A DNA stretch of 64,000 bases from Diadema setosum (lineage: Eukaryota > Echinodermata > Echinoidea > Diadematoida > Diadematidae), in the NCBI GenBank assembly GCA_033980235.1, contig CM067080.1:124001-188000 (forward strand). Direction: 5' to 3'. The notes beneath the pieces were generated by a model that had not been told where the DNA came from, searched no databases, and saw only the letters and a list, made by a program, of their open reading frames with translations. The position numbers and the translations under genes were made by a program. How positions within the stretch are numbered: the stretch's first letter is position 1; each line of letters opens with the position of its first letter. This document shows, piece by piece, positions 12,341-24,930 of this stretch.

Positions 12341-14212
12341 CATTAATTGTATATCAAAAACTCATTTTGTCTTAAAATCATGCTCATTTACTCATTGATA
12401 GTGAAATGTGTTTAAGCCCTTTAGTTTTCTCATTAACCTGTCAGATAGATGTGATTTTTGTGTTGCGACATGAAATGATATAACTCATGTAGGAATTTGT
12501 CAGTTGGTTGTAGTATCAAGTTTAGCAGAGCTTAATCATTCATCACCTGTGTAAATTGCTTTATCAGTTTGAAGTCCAAATCAACTGGGCCACCCTGTCC
12601 CAAGAGACCTCAGGGAGAGTCCACACAAGATATTCCCTTCCTCTGATAGGAGTTTGATGTCAGATGATTTTAGCACTTTGATAAACTTCCAGTTATAAGC
12701 AAGGTGTCAAGACCAAATGAAATCCTGCTTGGTGAGTCACAAGTGTAGACAGTGGATCCGATGTACAGTATAGTGTTCCATTCTTCTGCCTTACTGACAG
12801 ATCTCATGCTGCATGATCAGGGAACTGTGATATTCATTTGTGCATTCTTCTTGAAGACTTCTTGAATGAGGCAGGACAAGAACATTGCATTTTTCAACTT
12901 AAATGCTTGCAGTCTTGCTGTATTTTCTCGGATGTGATACACTATTCAATCACCAACTGTCACTGAAGCACTGTTCCCACTCCTGTAGACTTTCACAGAG
13001 AGATTTTACGGGTTCTCCACCTCCAGGATTCGTGCAACTGATGATTTCATTGAAGTTGGCATTTCAAGCATAACTCATCACTCTGACTTGCAACATGCGT
13101 CCAAAGAAGCGAGGAATTTACCAGGTGCTGTTTGTGTTTGGTTGTGTACATCATTCAACAGAGATGTGGTTTGGTCATAATGTAGAAGGACCAGTTTGAT
13201 TATAACATGTGTCCTCTTATTTGCTGTACATGCCTCTGTAAAAAGGAACTAACATCCCCCTTTGAATAATGAGGATGTGGAAAATTTCCTTCAGGTGGTA
13301 TCGTGGCTGAGGTAGAGAGGAATCACAGGAATCAGTGGCTCTGTGTAAACTCTCGTTAAGTTTTAATTAAAATTGCAGTTATTCATCAAACAGCATATCA
13401 TATGGAAATAAATTATTCCGTGTTTGATGTTTCATCAGATTTGAGTATTCAAAAGCAGGACTATACAGATGTTCCTGAGTATTAGTGTGACACAACAGTA
13501 TCATCACAAGTAATGAAAAGTTGGGTTACACTGTATCATATATATTTGCTCAAATCATATTTTTCCATGTCTGTAGCTGTACATTTAGTGACACTGTTTT
13601 GATTTTACTGGCAAACTCCTCAAGAAGTTTTTTTTTTTTTTTTCAAATCAGAGCCCAAAGTTGAAAATGATAACTACGTTTGGTTATCAAAACATTGTAC
13701 AGTAATTGTGCAGATGGGACATGATCCAGGTACTGAAAAATTACACTGTACATTACAGAAAGTCATCAAAGGAATTCAAGTAAGCTACCAAAATGATGAC
13801 CGAATATGGTTTAAAAATGTGCTCTGTAAATACAGTTATATCATTGGATGATATGGTAGGCTAGAGTGAGGGAGGGGTGTACCTTATTGAAAGGATGGTT
13901 TGTAGACTCCATGGTTTATAGGAGAATATTACAAGATTTATTTTAGCTTTCTCGTATTTTAAAAAATAACTATCCTGCTTGAGAAAATGCTTACATGGCC
14001 TTTTTGAAGTATCTTACAAGATCATCTTTGACAGGGAAATGTGTAAGTGATCTCCCTTCTGTTATGCCTTGAAAACCATAAATTTGTCCAATTAGCTGTA
14101 CAACTGTAATGATAGAATAGGATTTTATTTCTGTTTTCATGCCCAAATTGAGTTATAACTTGGCTTGTTCATAGACCTGGTACGATTAAGTTTACTGAAT
14201 GAGACATCATGA
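12341..14212. other. Non-coding intron-like stretch
   Basis: Nothing beyond AT-rich unique sequence was seen. There is a T run at about 13627-13643 and no supported exon, TIR pair or tandem array. Open frames are short and without splice context. Confidence 0.4.
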
Positions 14213-14216
14213 TTAA

Positions 14217-15239
14217 AGATAATAAAAAGTTTTGGTACCTCAAAAGCTTCCCTGAATTTCCTTGTCTTGGTTTGTGTTTCAGGTTAAAGTATGTTGTCTG
14301 TGAGAATTACTCGCCCCAAAGTGCTCTCATGTCTTAGTAATCATGCAATAATGGTTTCGTACCAGAGCCGACGCTGTACAGCGTCGATAAATATTGTACG
14401 AAACCACTGACTGCGACCAGCAGCGTGCAGCCCATTGTACGCATAGCTAACTGCGACCAGCAGCCCCATACGCATAGCGTAATGGGGCTTCGCATTGTAG
14501 CATTCAGGATCGTGACAGAATTAGTATCGCGGGTAAATGTCAACTTAAAATCCAAAAATTTCTTCGATTTGAAGACTTACCAATTAAGTTGAAGTATTGA
14601 AAACAGGCTTCGAACAACATTTGGTTCTGCCAATAGTCCCTTTCTGTTCGAATTGATGACTGAATGTGACTCGGTCGAGAGGACCTTGGGAGAGCTACAT
14701 ACACTGGATACCATGGCCAGCGCATGCGCACACAAACATCTTATCCGTTCATGGATTTGAAATTTGTGTGCATGCGATGTGTTCGCATGCACTGGCTGTA
14801 GTATTCAGTGTACTGTATGTAGCTCTCCTGAGGTCCTGTCGACCGAGTCACATTCAGTCATCAATTCAAACAGAAAGGGACTATAGGCAGAACCAAACGT
14901 TGCCCAAAGCCTGTTTTCAATGCTTCAACTTAATTGGTAAGTCTTCAAATTGAAGAATTTATTGGATTTTAAGTTGACATTTACCCTGCGATACTAAATC
15001 TGTCATGATCCTGAATGCTACAATGCGAAGCCCGATTACGCTATGCGTATGGGACTACTGGTCGCTATGCGTATGGGGCTGCTGGTCGCAGTTAATTGCA
15101 TGATTACTAAGACATGAGAGCACTTTGGGGCGAGTAAGTCTCACAGTGTTAGTTATATGAAAGGTACTTTAACCTGAAACACAAACTAAGACAAGGAAAT
15201 TCAAGGACACTTTTGAGGTACCAAAACTTTTTATTATCT
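14217..15239. mobile_element. 1.02-kb TTAA-flanked foldback element, intact copy
   Basis: Terminal inverted repeats beginning AGATAATAAAAAGTTTTGGT match perfectly at the two ends, and TTAA lies outside each (14213-14216 and 15240-15243). The element is palindromic well inward: the GTGACTCGGTCGAGAGGACC region and its complement face each other around a centre near 14760-14790. Repeated GACCAGCAG and ACGCATAGC motifs occur near both ends. Short frames in it are by-products of the palindrome. A second copy, in opposite orientation and interrupted, is at 33104-35591. It has no transposase and is best read as a non-autonomous piggyBac-like element. Confidence 0.75.
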
Positions 15240-16154
15240 TTAAGATTTAAGTTTTTGTTGAAGTTAATTAATCCTATTATTATTCTCTAAATAGGAATAA
15301 ATAGAGGGGAAACTCCTGCTAGAACCCTTGAGAATAGACCATCTAAGGGTTCATTTATTTATGATGAAGATCTGTGAGTGTATTATTATGATTATTGTAA
15401 ATGAATCTGCATGTAATTTGTGTGATAAAGGTCAAGGCTCAAATCAACCCTTGGTTGGGAGTGATCCAGGTCACCATTTGAGTTACATCGTCAGTCATGA
15501 CAGAGCCCAGTAGACTGCACATTCCAGTCTCAGCTAGCATGTGAATAGACAAGAGTCCTGGCTAAGTCTATGTCAGTGATTGTTTTGGGGGATAAAACTC
15601 AGAGCCATCTTGTCTTGATGAAAGGCTAACCTCTTGGAGTAGAAATCAATCTGGCACACGTAGGCCAAAAAAATAGGTATGACATCCTTTCTAATGGAAG
15701 GGCATGGCATTAAAATTTGTGTCAACACATGAGCATGGAATGGTGCTGGTCTTGAAGTCACAGTGAAACTCTAAAGGCAATGTTCATCTTGTCTTATTGG
15801 TTTATAATACAGATTGTGCATTATGTACCGAGTTTTACATGAAATCAATGCTTTTATTCAGAACATAATGTACATTGTAAATGCTGATTGTACATCTTTA
15901 GGTCTGAAAGACAAAGATATCAAATATTTTCACTTTGATAGTATACTATACATCGTAGTTGCAGGGGTGTAACATTGAGGCTTTCAAAACTTGATGGAAT
16001 TAACAAAGTTTTGTTGTCATAATATTGATGCGATACACATACACAAACAGTGGCAATGATTGTAGTGAATGCTTTTCCAATATCTTATTAGATTCCTATC
16101 TGATACATTGCATAGAGTAAAGGATTCACTGTTATAAATTATATTGTGTGTGAT

Positions 16155-16193
<39 letters not shown>

Positions 16194-17246
16194 TAACATT
16201 TGTGAGAGAATGCAGGGGGCTGGATAGGCAGACTATACCTCCAACATTGCTGGCAGGGTAAAGGTAGTACTGCTGCTCATGCACATAGATGCACGTCGTG
16301 TCGTAATGAATCCATAGCCTGGGTAGAGGGCCGTCGTTGGACGTGGATGCAGATTCAGGTTTCATCATTCTCCATCTCTCTCCTCTCCCTTCTACACACT
16401 CATCTCAAGTCTGTTGATAGTCTGCGCCTGCATCTCTCCGATTTGGCACACTGTGTACCATATCAGCACAACCTTTCTCACTCTCCTCCACTTGCTATTC
16501 ACCTACTGTACTTGACTTGTTGATAGCGACCAATGTCATGCAAACAACGGCATTAATACACAAAGCTATAAACTGTGAGATAGATCATTTTTTATGTTCT
16601 CTGTCTTGCATTTGGATGATTTTGTTTTAGGTTGAAGATGTTCTTTTTTATATTCTAGTGACCAACTTACACCACCACCTCCTTTTCAGAGATGGATATG
16701 CCATCATCGAGACAGTCTTGTTGAGGAGAAATTCTGACTACAGCAATGTTGTTACTCCATTGACAGGAACTTTGCAGCCCCCAGTTCGTTCAGTGTTCAG
16801 TGTGCAGAGTTGTCATTTGCTTCAATGTAACACCATCCACTGCCATTCATAGCAGTCGTTTCTCAGTGCTGTGATTGATGCACCAAAGAGGGAGAAAAGT
16901 CATGAGAAGAGCTTGATGTGGGAGAGTTACATGCAGCATTAAACTGGACCAACAGTTTGAGTTTTTAAGACCCACCTGTGGCCTTGCCATTTGTAGTAGT
17001 TGGACAGTTGTGACCACTTCCATACAAACATCACAAACTTGGTTGTCTGGTCCATGTTATGTTTCATTGTGCATGCATTTTCATGCTGACATTTTGCCGC
17101 ATTACCTTTACTAAGGAGATGTTTGTACTTCTTGCACTTGTTTTGAATGTAGAGGATATTCAGTGTACAAAACAGCGAAAATCCTCCAATTTCTCACCAG
17201 TGAAATACATTTCTTCATTCAGAAAGGATTCACATTTTGCCCTCAG
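15240..17246. other. Non-coding stretch upstream of candidate exon B
   Basis: A GT microsatellite lies at about 16158-16188. An acceptor-like CCTCCTTTTCAG precedes 16691, but the frame after it has no donor and no recognisable product. This region may hold 5' untranslated or promoter sequence for the exon at 17247, but nothing distinctive identifies it. Confidence 0.35.
16158..16188. repeat. (GT)n microsatellite
   Basis: A pure GT run of about 15 dinucleotides in AT-rich intronic sequence. The His-Thr open frames on the minus strand through it are artefacts. Confidence 0.9.
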
Positions 17247-17248
17247 TC

Positions 17249-17320
17249 ATGTCTGGGAAAGGAGGAGCTAAACAAAATATTATTGAGAACAGTCTGGTGG
17301 TAGACTCTGATCCAGAGGAG
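17249..17320 (+). CDS. Candidate first coding exon B (alternative SLC4-like N-terminus)
   Basis: The ATG has a purine at -3 and opens 24 codons, MSGKGGAKQNIIE then NSLVVDSDPEE, ending at a consensus donor (GAG followed by GTAAGT). An acceptor-like TTTTGCCCTCAG lies two bases before the ATG, so the exon may run 17247-17320 and receive an upstream untranslated exon. It ends in phase 0. Joining to 60109 would read DSDPEE then KMDESDVVVDQG, a continuous acidic segment typical of the cytosolic N-terminus of sodium-bicarbonate transporters. The distance to that exon is about 42.8 kb, long but feasible. The peptide alone is too short for a family call; the assignment rests on phase, strand and the downstream exon. 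Confidence 0.5.
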
Positions 17321-17479
17321 GTAAGTTTGGATTTAGAATGCATGCAAATCTTACTTTTTCTAGCTGAGTTCATCCACATACTATTGATTGAGGTGAGAAT
17401 TGAGCTTTTAATTTTTTTTTTTCAAGATATCAATAAACCACATTGATATGAAACATCACAGAGCATACAACTCTTAGAT

Positions 17480-17642
17480 GATTTCAAAGTTTATTCGATG
17501 AACTTTGGGTTTATATTGGCTGAGATATCCAAAAACAAAATTAAGAAAAAAAAAGCATTTCTAATAAAAGGTAGGCCCCACCTTTTATTAGAATCACTTT
17601 GTTTTGGATATCTCAGCCATTTCAAAAACAATTTTCATCAAA
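17480..17642. repeat. Core fragment of the AGGGATGGTA foldback family
   Basis: The sequence from about TTTATTCGATGAACTTTGGG to ATTTTCATCAAA mirrors the core of the element at 5560-5945, including two TGAGATATCCAAAA arms facing each other around a CCTTTTATTAG palindrome. The outer TIRs are missing, so it is a truncated copy. It directly abuts the next element. Confidence 0.5.
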
Positions 17643-17892
17643 TGAAGAGTTTGTTCGCAAAAACCGATAAGTCCATTTTTGAAGATTTTAAAGTACGGTC
17701 ACTGTCATAAAGTACAAAATAACACCTTTTAAATGATATATTGGTCACTACATATAAAGGTACATTTTTGAAGTTATGGTTAAAAGAAGCGTAAAATTTT
17801 CTTATTGTTCTCTTTATTTTTCTTGACCTTTAAACGCAAATATCACCATTTGGCAAATATGGACTTATCGGTTTTTGCGAACAAACTCTTCA
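17643..17892 (+). mobile_element. 250-bp TIR element, copy 1 of an inverted pair
   Basis: The ends TGAAGAGTTTGTTCGCAAAA and its complement are inverted repeats of about 35 bases that continue through CGATAAGTCCAT. The non-coding interior includes CATATAAAGGTACATTTTTG. A near-identical copy in opposite orientation lies at 18843-19091. Target duplication is unclear because A-rich flanks obscure it. Confidence 0.65.
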
Positions 17893-18842
17893 AATATTCA
17901 GCCACAGATTGCAAAGTAACAAAAACAGTGATTTCTGAATTGTGTTTATATGCTATCAGTGGTTGTGTCAGACCTGTTTAAACACCCAGAGAGAAAGCTA
18001 AAAAAAAAAAAGTAAGAGAAGGGGAGGGGGAGGAGCAGAATCAAAGTCTTCCACATCAACATGTGATGACAGATGACTTGATGCTGTATCCTGCTGCTAG
18101 CTAATGGAATTACAGGTAGTTTCACTAATGACAGGACACAAGGGCAATACTCATTACATGCTAGCAACATAACTTGTACACATGCTATCGTTATCCCAGT
18201 AGACATACATGTAGTCAAATGACCATACAATTATTGGAAACGTTTGCATTAATTCAGAGGGCTTCATTGAAGTTTCAGTGAATTCCGTAAATGTGCACCA
18301 CGGTATTTCATGGTCAGTGTGTTTCATGTAGCTGATTGAATGTGCTGCTGCATGCAGGCTAACTCTGTAGACTGTGCACTTGTTGGAGGGGAAATGAATG
18401 ATTCAAGCAGTGCTGCAAACATTGTTTGCCGGTATTCTACTTTCTTTTCTACTGTTTTAGCATGCATCGCATCCTTTGATGGAAGAACTGTGGAATCTAA
18501 GTGATGCAGAGTTCCTCACTCAATTGAATTCCCCCTTCTTCATCGCTTTTATTTTGTCTTTCTCCAATGACCTAGCACAAATTTGTTAACATATATGGAC
18601 ATACCCTCTATTATGGTAATAGCTTACAGCAATTATGAGCATTTTCTATCATTCATCATGTTAAATGCTGTTGATCTTTGAGTTGATTGTGGTGTGTTTG
18701 TTTGATTTTTTTTTTTTTTGGGGGGGGGGGAGGGGCTGAGGCAGTTTTGGGAAAGAGTTGGAGTGGAGCAGGTGAGATAGGCATGTAAGCCTATAAAATA
18801 TTATTCCCCCTCTCCCATTTTTATGCAGAGTTTATCTGTAAA

Positions 18843-19091
18843 TGAAGAGTTTGTTTGCAAAAACTGATAAGTCCATATTTGTCAAATGGAGATATTTGCG
18901 ATTAAAGGTCAAGAAAAATAAAGAGAATAATAAGACAATTTTTGCTTCTTTTGACCATAACTTCAAAAATGTACCTTTATATGTAGTGACCAATATATCA
19001 TTTAAAAGGTATTATTTTGTACTTTATGACAGAGACCGTACTTCAAATTCTTCAAAAATGGACTTTTCGGTTTTTGCAAACAAACTCTTCA
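18843..19091 (-). mobile_element. 250-bp TIR element, copy 2, inverted relative to 17643-17892
   Basis: The reverse complement follows copy 1 closely throughout, including the TIR and the CATATAAAGGTACATTTTTG interior. The two copies are separated by about 950 bases just downstream of candidate exon B, so the pre-mRNA could form a long duplex. Confidence 0.65.
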
Positions 19092-19267
19092 AATAAATCA
19101 TTCATGCAGGCCTATAGTTTCTCAAAACTACTGAGATTAACAGAGCTTTGCTAAGTTTTGATCTATGGAAAAATATTAAATATTGTGTGTACATACACAT
19201 GTAGGTATATGCATGCATGTGTGTATGTGTGAGAGTAAGATTTAGACAAGATCAGACTTTGTATGTG

Positions 19268-20660
19268 AAGGCGGTGTCACACCTGTCCGGGCAAGCTACG
19301 CGGGCTTGTGGCGAGGAGGTAGTTTAAAGCACGTAGAAGATTTTCCGCGGGCGGACAAGAATGTTTGCAATTTTCGCACTTGTTTCTTACTTACTAGAAG
19401 CGTGCTACTTAGCTTCTACTTGCGTGCGTTCCGTGTGACTCGCGTGAGAGCTTTGAAACCGATCCATTTTCTGTTACGAGCGACTTACGGGGATTGCGAA
19501 GTACCTGCTTTGGAGTTGCCTGTGAGGTGCTACCGGTAAGGGTTTCCTACTTGTGTTCTGCGCGTACCTCTACGGGCAACTCCCGTGACTCTTCCGGAAC
19601 AAGTTTTGAGCATGCTGAAGGCCTTGTCATACCGTATCTGGGGAAGTTTTGTGGCTTGACTTGCGGGGAAACAAATTTGCTACCCGGAGCTCTCCGCAGT
19701 TGGCCCGAACTTGACAGTACCTAGCACTTATCTCGTCCTTAGCTGCCCGAAGGTGCGCACGCTAGTCCAATTTTCCCGCAGCAAAGTTTTGAACATGACC
19801 AAAACTATTTCCGGATGAGTCGCGGGGATTGCCCGAAGAGTTCCACGCAGAACACCCGTAGGAGGGCCGTAGCCGCCGCAATTCACAGGCATTTGACCCA
19901 CTTGAAGTAGGTAAGTTGCCCGCTGATCTATGCCTATGTGAAGGGAGTGCGTGCCATTTGTGGGCTCGTTCTCTTCTTTGTCCTCTGTCCTCTGTGGCGT
20001 CGAGGACTACCTGGTCCCTTTCGGACAGGACTTCATCCGCCAAATGGACTTCAGCAGCAATTTGATGCATTTGCTGTGAATCCTCCGGGCTTTGTGGCTG
20101 TCCATCCACTGGACGTTCTCTGCCCTTGTGCACTTTCCGTCTACGGGGCATCTTCACTTCTTGAAAGCTAGTTGACAAATGATTGTTTGCCCATCCACTC
20201 GAACCTATTGTTCAGACTAGCACTCACCTCGCAGGCGACTAGTACGCAGATAACACGCAGTTGTGGCGCAGGTACTTCGCAGAGCCCGTATGTCGCCCGT
20301 AACTGACATAAAAGAAGCTATCACGAAGCTATCACGTGACACCCACACGCCTAACATGCAGTTCAATGGAATACACGCAAGAAGGACTTAGGTATTACGC
20401 GTTTATCATGTAATACCCACGCCAAACTCGCCCTAAACCATGTCCGGCCGCAGAAATTATTCTGCGTGCTGAAAAATCCCCATACGCAATAAGCCCGCTT
20501 AGCTGGTGTGACAGGGCCTTTTTTGGCAGCGTGCGCACCTCCGGGTAACTACTTTTGAGATACATGCTAGGTACTGTCATGTGCGGGTCATCTGCGGGGA
20601 CCTCCGGATAGCAAAAATGTTCTTCGGAAGTCGCACGCAAGGCTGGTGTGACACGGCCTT
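19268..20660. mobile_element. 1.4-kb GC-richer TIR element (GTGTCACACC ends)
   Basis: The left end reads AAGGCGGTGTCACACC and the right end GGTGTGACACGGCCTT, an inverted match with one mismatch. A second, very similar end motif (GGTGTGACAGGGCCTT) lies internally at 20505-20520, 140 bases before the terminus, so the right end may be duplicated. The interior is markedly CpG-richer than the flanking DNA. The longest minus-strand frame covers 19762-20178; its first true ATG is near 20151 and gives a basic start MPRRRKVHKGRERPVDGQ followed by a charged segment, with no recognised domain. It may be captured or decayed coding sequence. No transposase was recognised. Confidence 0.55.
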
Positions 20661-23600
20661 TATATATTGCTGTTCAAAATGTTGCCATTTCAAAGATCCA
20701 GGATTGTTGGGATTCATGGTGTTACAGTGGCAGTAGAAAACTATTGTGGCAATACTTCAAATCATAGCTCCCTAAACATAGTAAGAAGGTAATATTTTGT
20801 GTGTTTTGTTGGTGTAATATAAAATAAATGGATATCAGTGGTCTGAATTGGGATTCTATAGCAGTTTTCCAGTTAATACTCAAGTAACACGTCGCATGCA
20901 TTTGGTGATGAACTCTTTGTTGTTGTTGTTGTTTTTTTTATTCTTATTTTAAAACCACCTTGAGGCAAGTTCTGCATTTTTGCTTGTGGCCGTTTTCCCA
21001 AATCATATTTGGACTGTTGAGATGCTGAGATTTCTCATGCTAAGATGATAATTACCTGTGTGTTTTTGATGTGCTGTGTATGTCATTACCATTTTCTGTC
21101 TTTGAAAGGAAAGGAATGGTGTCCCCATCAGAGGTTGTCATGCAGCAGCGTTGGTTTAGAGCATAGGCATGACCCCAATCCCCCAGACGAAATGCTCCAG
21201 TCGTCTTCAGGCCCCCAGACAAGCGAGATGACGTCTAGCTTGCCTCCCTATGGCTTGGCCTATACCCAGAAATAGAAGGGAACTGTGGTTGGCTGAGATA
21301 TATGATGTCTTATTATCAGATGAGGTGTAGGATAGAAGGCAGCCATGAGAGCTTCAGGGCATCACATCCCAAATATCTAGCAGTATCTTGTGCAGAGTAC
21401 AGACACCAAATCTGGTGATCAAAGGGTGTATTCAGGCTGTGCAATGTAATTTTTTTTTTTTTTTTTTTTTTTGCAAAGTTCACCAACAGTCTAGCATAAA
21501 TTTTGTTATAGTTTGTATACATTTTATATGTACCAGTGGGCTCATCAAATAAAACTGAACAGACTATGCATAGAGATTGAAGTTCCAGTTTTCATATGTA
21601 CCTGCACGGCTTTTGTCAGAATCAGCTCAAAACTGACACAAAGCCCTGATTTTTTTTTTGATTTTTTTTATGGTATCTATTAACAGTAAATTTATTCAGC
21701 TCAAGACAAATTGTCAAACCCATTCAATTTTCTGGAGTTTCAGAATTAATTTCAATAAGTATCTGTATGGTATCAAAACATTGTCAATTACTTCTGTTAA
21801 AGTTGAAACCCATTTTAGCCAACAAGCAGTGCTATTTAAGGACCTTTTCACTGTGCCTGGCAAAGGTTATGCCAGCATTTTTTATTTTCTAGCAATGTTT
21901 TTAGTAGTCCATCCCTTATGGATCTTGTCTAAGTATTACTTCCTTTTCTCTAATCAGTGCTTCTCACACACTTGTCCTTTTATTTGATATTGGGCAATTT
22001 GGTTGATTTGCATAAAAACCAAAACCTCTAGAGTAGCCTCTCACAAAGATCGATTTTTATTTGCAGTCACATTCTGATAGTGAAAGCCAGTTTGCAGAGA
22101 GGTCATTCATGTATGCTTAATGGGAATGGATGCAGATATCACAAGGAGTCTCAATTTACTTGATTTAGGAGATGGAGACAAACAGCAAGTACAAAATATG
22201 TATTATGCCAGTCGTTGCTGATATCTGTTACTGGTATTTATTGCAGCACAGATGAGTATGTCCAACGTGAATAGCCGGGTATATCTCAGGCTTCTAGTAT
22301 CAACAATGATTGCGTTATGTATGGCAAGTTTGAAAAGGGTCAAAAACTCGTGTTAATGATATTATTATGTGCCTGTAAACAAAATAAAAATATGTGCATT
22401 GTAGCTGTCTGATGGCATAAAAGAATGCATGAAGGAAATGTATTTGCTGTGTGTTGGTATTCAAAGATGATCGCATCAGGCATTTTCCAACAAAAAAAAA
22501 AAAAAGAAAGAAAATTTTGAAATTTTTCCAGCCATTTACATGTAGGAATTAAGATTGACTTTACTTAAATTTGTTGTCTTTTGCACTTACAGCAGGTGAC
22601 TATTTGGATGTTCTCTTTAGTTTTTCTTGCTGCAGTAGTACATGCCTCATATTAACTGCGACATTTTGTGTTCAGATGATTAATCATACTGTAGTGAATT
22701 GTGAATAATGGATCATACTGCAGCTTAGTTTTGCAGTTCTCACTGGAAAGATAAAATATTTGCATACTTGTTTGTCTTTGCACAAAAGAAGGCAATTGCT
22801 ATATTTTACAACAGCAATAATACTCCAAAACCAAACCAACCAAAAGGATTAGTACTCTCCTGTACTGTACAAGACAACTCTTTATGCGTTGACAATTTCA
22901 GATAGCAAAGAGAAAAAAATACTGTGCACTTCCAACTTAAAACATTGTAGGATGTTGTGTGACGTATTGATTGTGGTCTTTTACACAAAGTACAGTGTGG
23001 ACTATACAACATTCCTCAGAAGTGCTATTTTATAATTGTGGAATAGCTGGAAATTGAAGATAGCATCAAATTGTTCTTGATCTTGTGTTGAGTGTTTGAG
23101 CTTTAAAAGGCAGATTTAATGATACAAAAATTGTTTATAAAGTATTCATACTCCATAAAGATATTGCTGTGAGATCAGTGGAGCCAAGCATAGGTTGGTC
23201 TGAGAGCAAACCGTCTTGCCCACACACCATATGTACAAAGTGTTCGAAGTGTTTGCATCTCATGGGCAGAATGTAGCTTTATGCATATTCTATATGCGTA
23301 GAAGTAATGTGTTTGGATGATGTCGTCAGCCAAGGAAATCAAAGTGGACAGTGTGTCCGGGATGGCTAGATCAACCCATAGCTTGCTGCAGTCATTAACT
23401 TCTATCGTGAATATAACCCTACACATCAAATGTAGCAATAGTGTGGCTACAATTAGCAAAGGCAGATACTAGTATATTATAGGCTCACAAAGATTAAGCC
23501 ATGAAAAATGTAGCAATGGAATTGTTACAGGTTGAACATCAAAGGGTGAGGGAACAATTTATTTTGATTTGTATGCAAGAGCAATTACTCTGCCATGAAA

Positions 23601-23737
23601 TGTAACAACCCTATTTCAGTTTTGATAGAGAACACAGGATGATATGGGTTGTGTGTGTGTGTGGGGGGGGGGGGGGGTGAAAAATGTGAAATTTTAGTGA
23701 ACCTCAGTCAAAGCAGACATGGAGTTCTTACGTCGTG

Positions 23738-23776
23738 CACACACACACACACACACACAAACAAACAAACAAACAA
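23738..23776. repeat. (CA)n then (AAAC)n microsatellite
   Basis: About ten CA repeats pass directly into five AAAC repeats. Open frames on both strands here are low-complexity artefacts. Confidence 0.9.
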
Positions 23777-24659
23777 ATAGAACACTGACAAAGATGGCTG
23801 TTGTGAGGTTTCCATCTTTGAAATACCAGTATCTATTGGTTGTATCTCTGTTAACAAGATACTACCAGGTAGCTTTGCTAACATTTTCACTGATCTGTTG
23901 GCTTTTGTAACATTGAATGGCTTTACAGCTTTCTTTGATAGTTGTTTGTTTATTTGAAACACAATTGCAGCTATGTAAGGCTTGTCACAATGAATTAGTG
24001 GAAGTAAGAGGTAATACAAGGCAGAGCCATATCAATCAACATCAGTATGAGACTCTCTTGTAGGATCTTACTGTTTGTAGCACAATGCCCCATCACTCAG
24101 CATGAACATATGGCTACGTCTGTCTTCTAGGCTCCATGATTGTGTTTTAAAAAACAATGATGAAGCATTTTCTTATGAGTGGTTAAGACCTGTTTACAGC
24201 TGTCTCAGTGAATTTAAGCACGGAAGTCAAATGTGATTGGAGACAGGATTTCACAAACCCACATCCAGTACTTGTTGTTTGATTTTTTTTTCTTTCACCA
24301 TCAAAAAAAGCAGCTCATATTTCATGATTGCCCAGGAACTGCTTTATAGCCTTTCTTCAAGTCAGAACAATTCATCATTTCACGTAGGCTAGAATCTTTG
24401 CACTTCAGCAGCACTGAAACACTGTGTAGACATTTAGTGTTTGTATGGGACTGGTAAAAGTTTGATGTTTTCTAAGGCTTTATAAACTGCATACAACTCA
24501 AGCAGTATGGATTCTACATGCTTTTGCTGTGAGCATTTCAGCAGAGGTGTACTGTACGATGTGAAGTAACTGGAATCCACTTGTCAGCTTACTGGTGGCA
24601 TGGTGGGCTGGTGGGCCGTAGTGGCCCAAACTAAAAGTTGTTTATGAATACGAGATTGA

Positions 24660-24930
24660 GAGCACATGTAGCACGTGATGTGCTTGTAACAACTGATTGA
24701 GTGTGCACTGCTAGTGTAGGCATTGTTACATTAGTGACCAAAGCAGGTCTGCTTTCTCTGTAATGTCACATAGGATGACACGCCATTCTGTTTGCTTTTT
24801 TGTTGGACACGTTTTAGGCGGCTGTGCATGTTAGTAAGAAAGTCAAAAGCACACATGTAACTCATTTCAGCGCTCTTAATTGGCTTCATTCTTGAACCCA
24901 TTTTATGAAACCTCGTAATGACTTTCAAAC
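24660..24930. repeat. Diverged dispersed repeat, related to 32190-32370
   Basis: Shared blocks include CTTGTAACAACTGA, GTTTGCACTGCTA-like sequence, TACATTCTTGAAC-like sequence and ACATATGTAC-like sequence, in the same order and orientation in both places. Boundaries and class are unclear. Confidence 0.4.

Noticed and set aside
14666..14953. 95-codon frame also present in the copy at 34855-35142
   Set aside because: Its conservation is explained by copies of the foldback element, and both halves of the frame mirror each other through the palindrome.
16691..16852. Acceptor-like CCTCCTTTTCAG followed by an open frame
   Set aside because: There is no donor before the stop and the peptide is unrecognised. 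An untranslated exon upstream of 17247 remains possible but cannot be shown.
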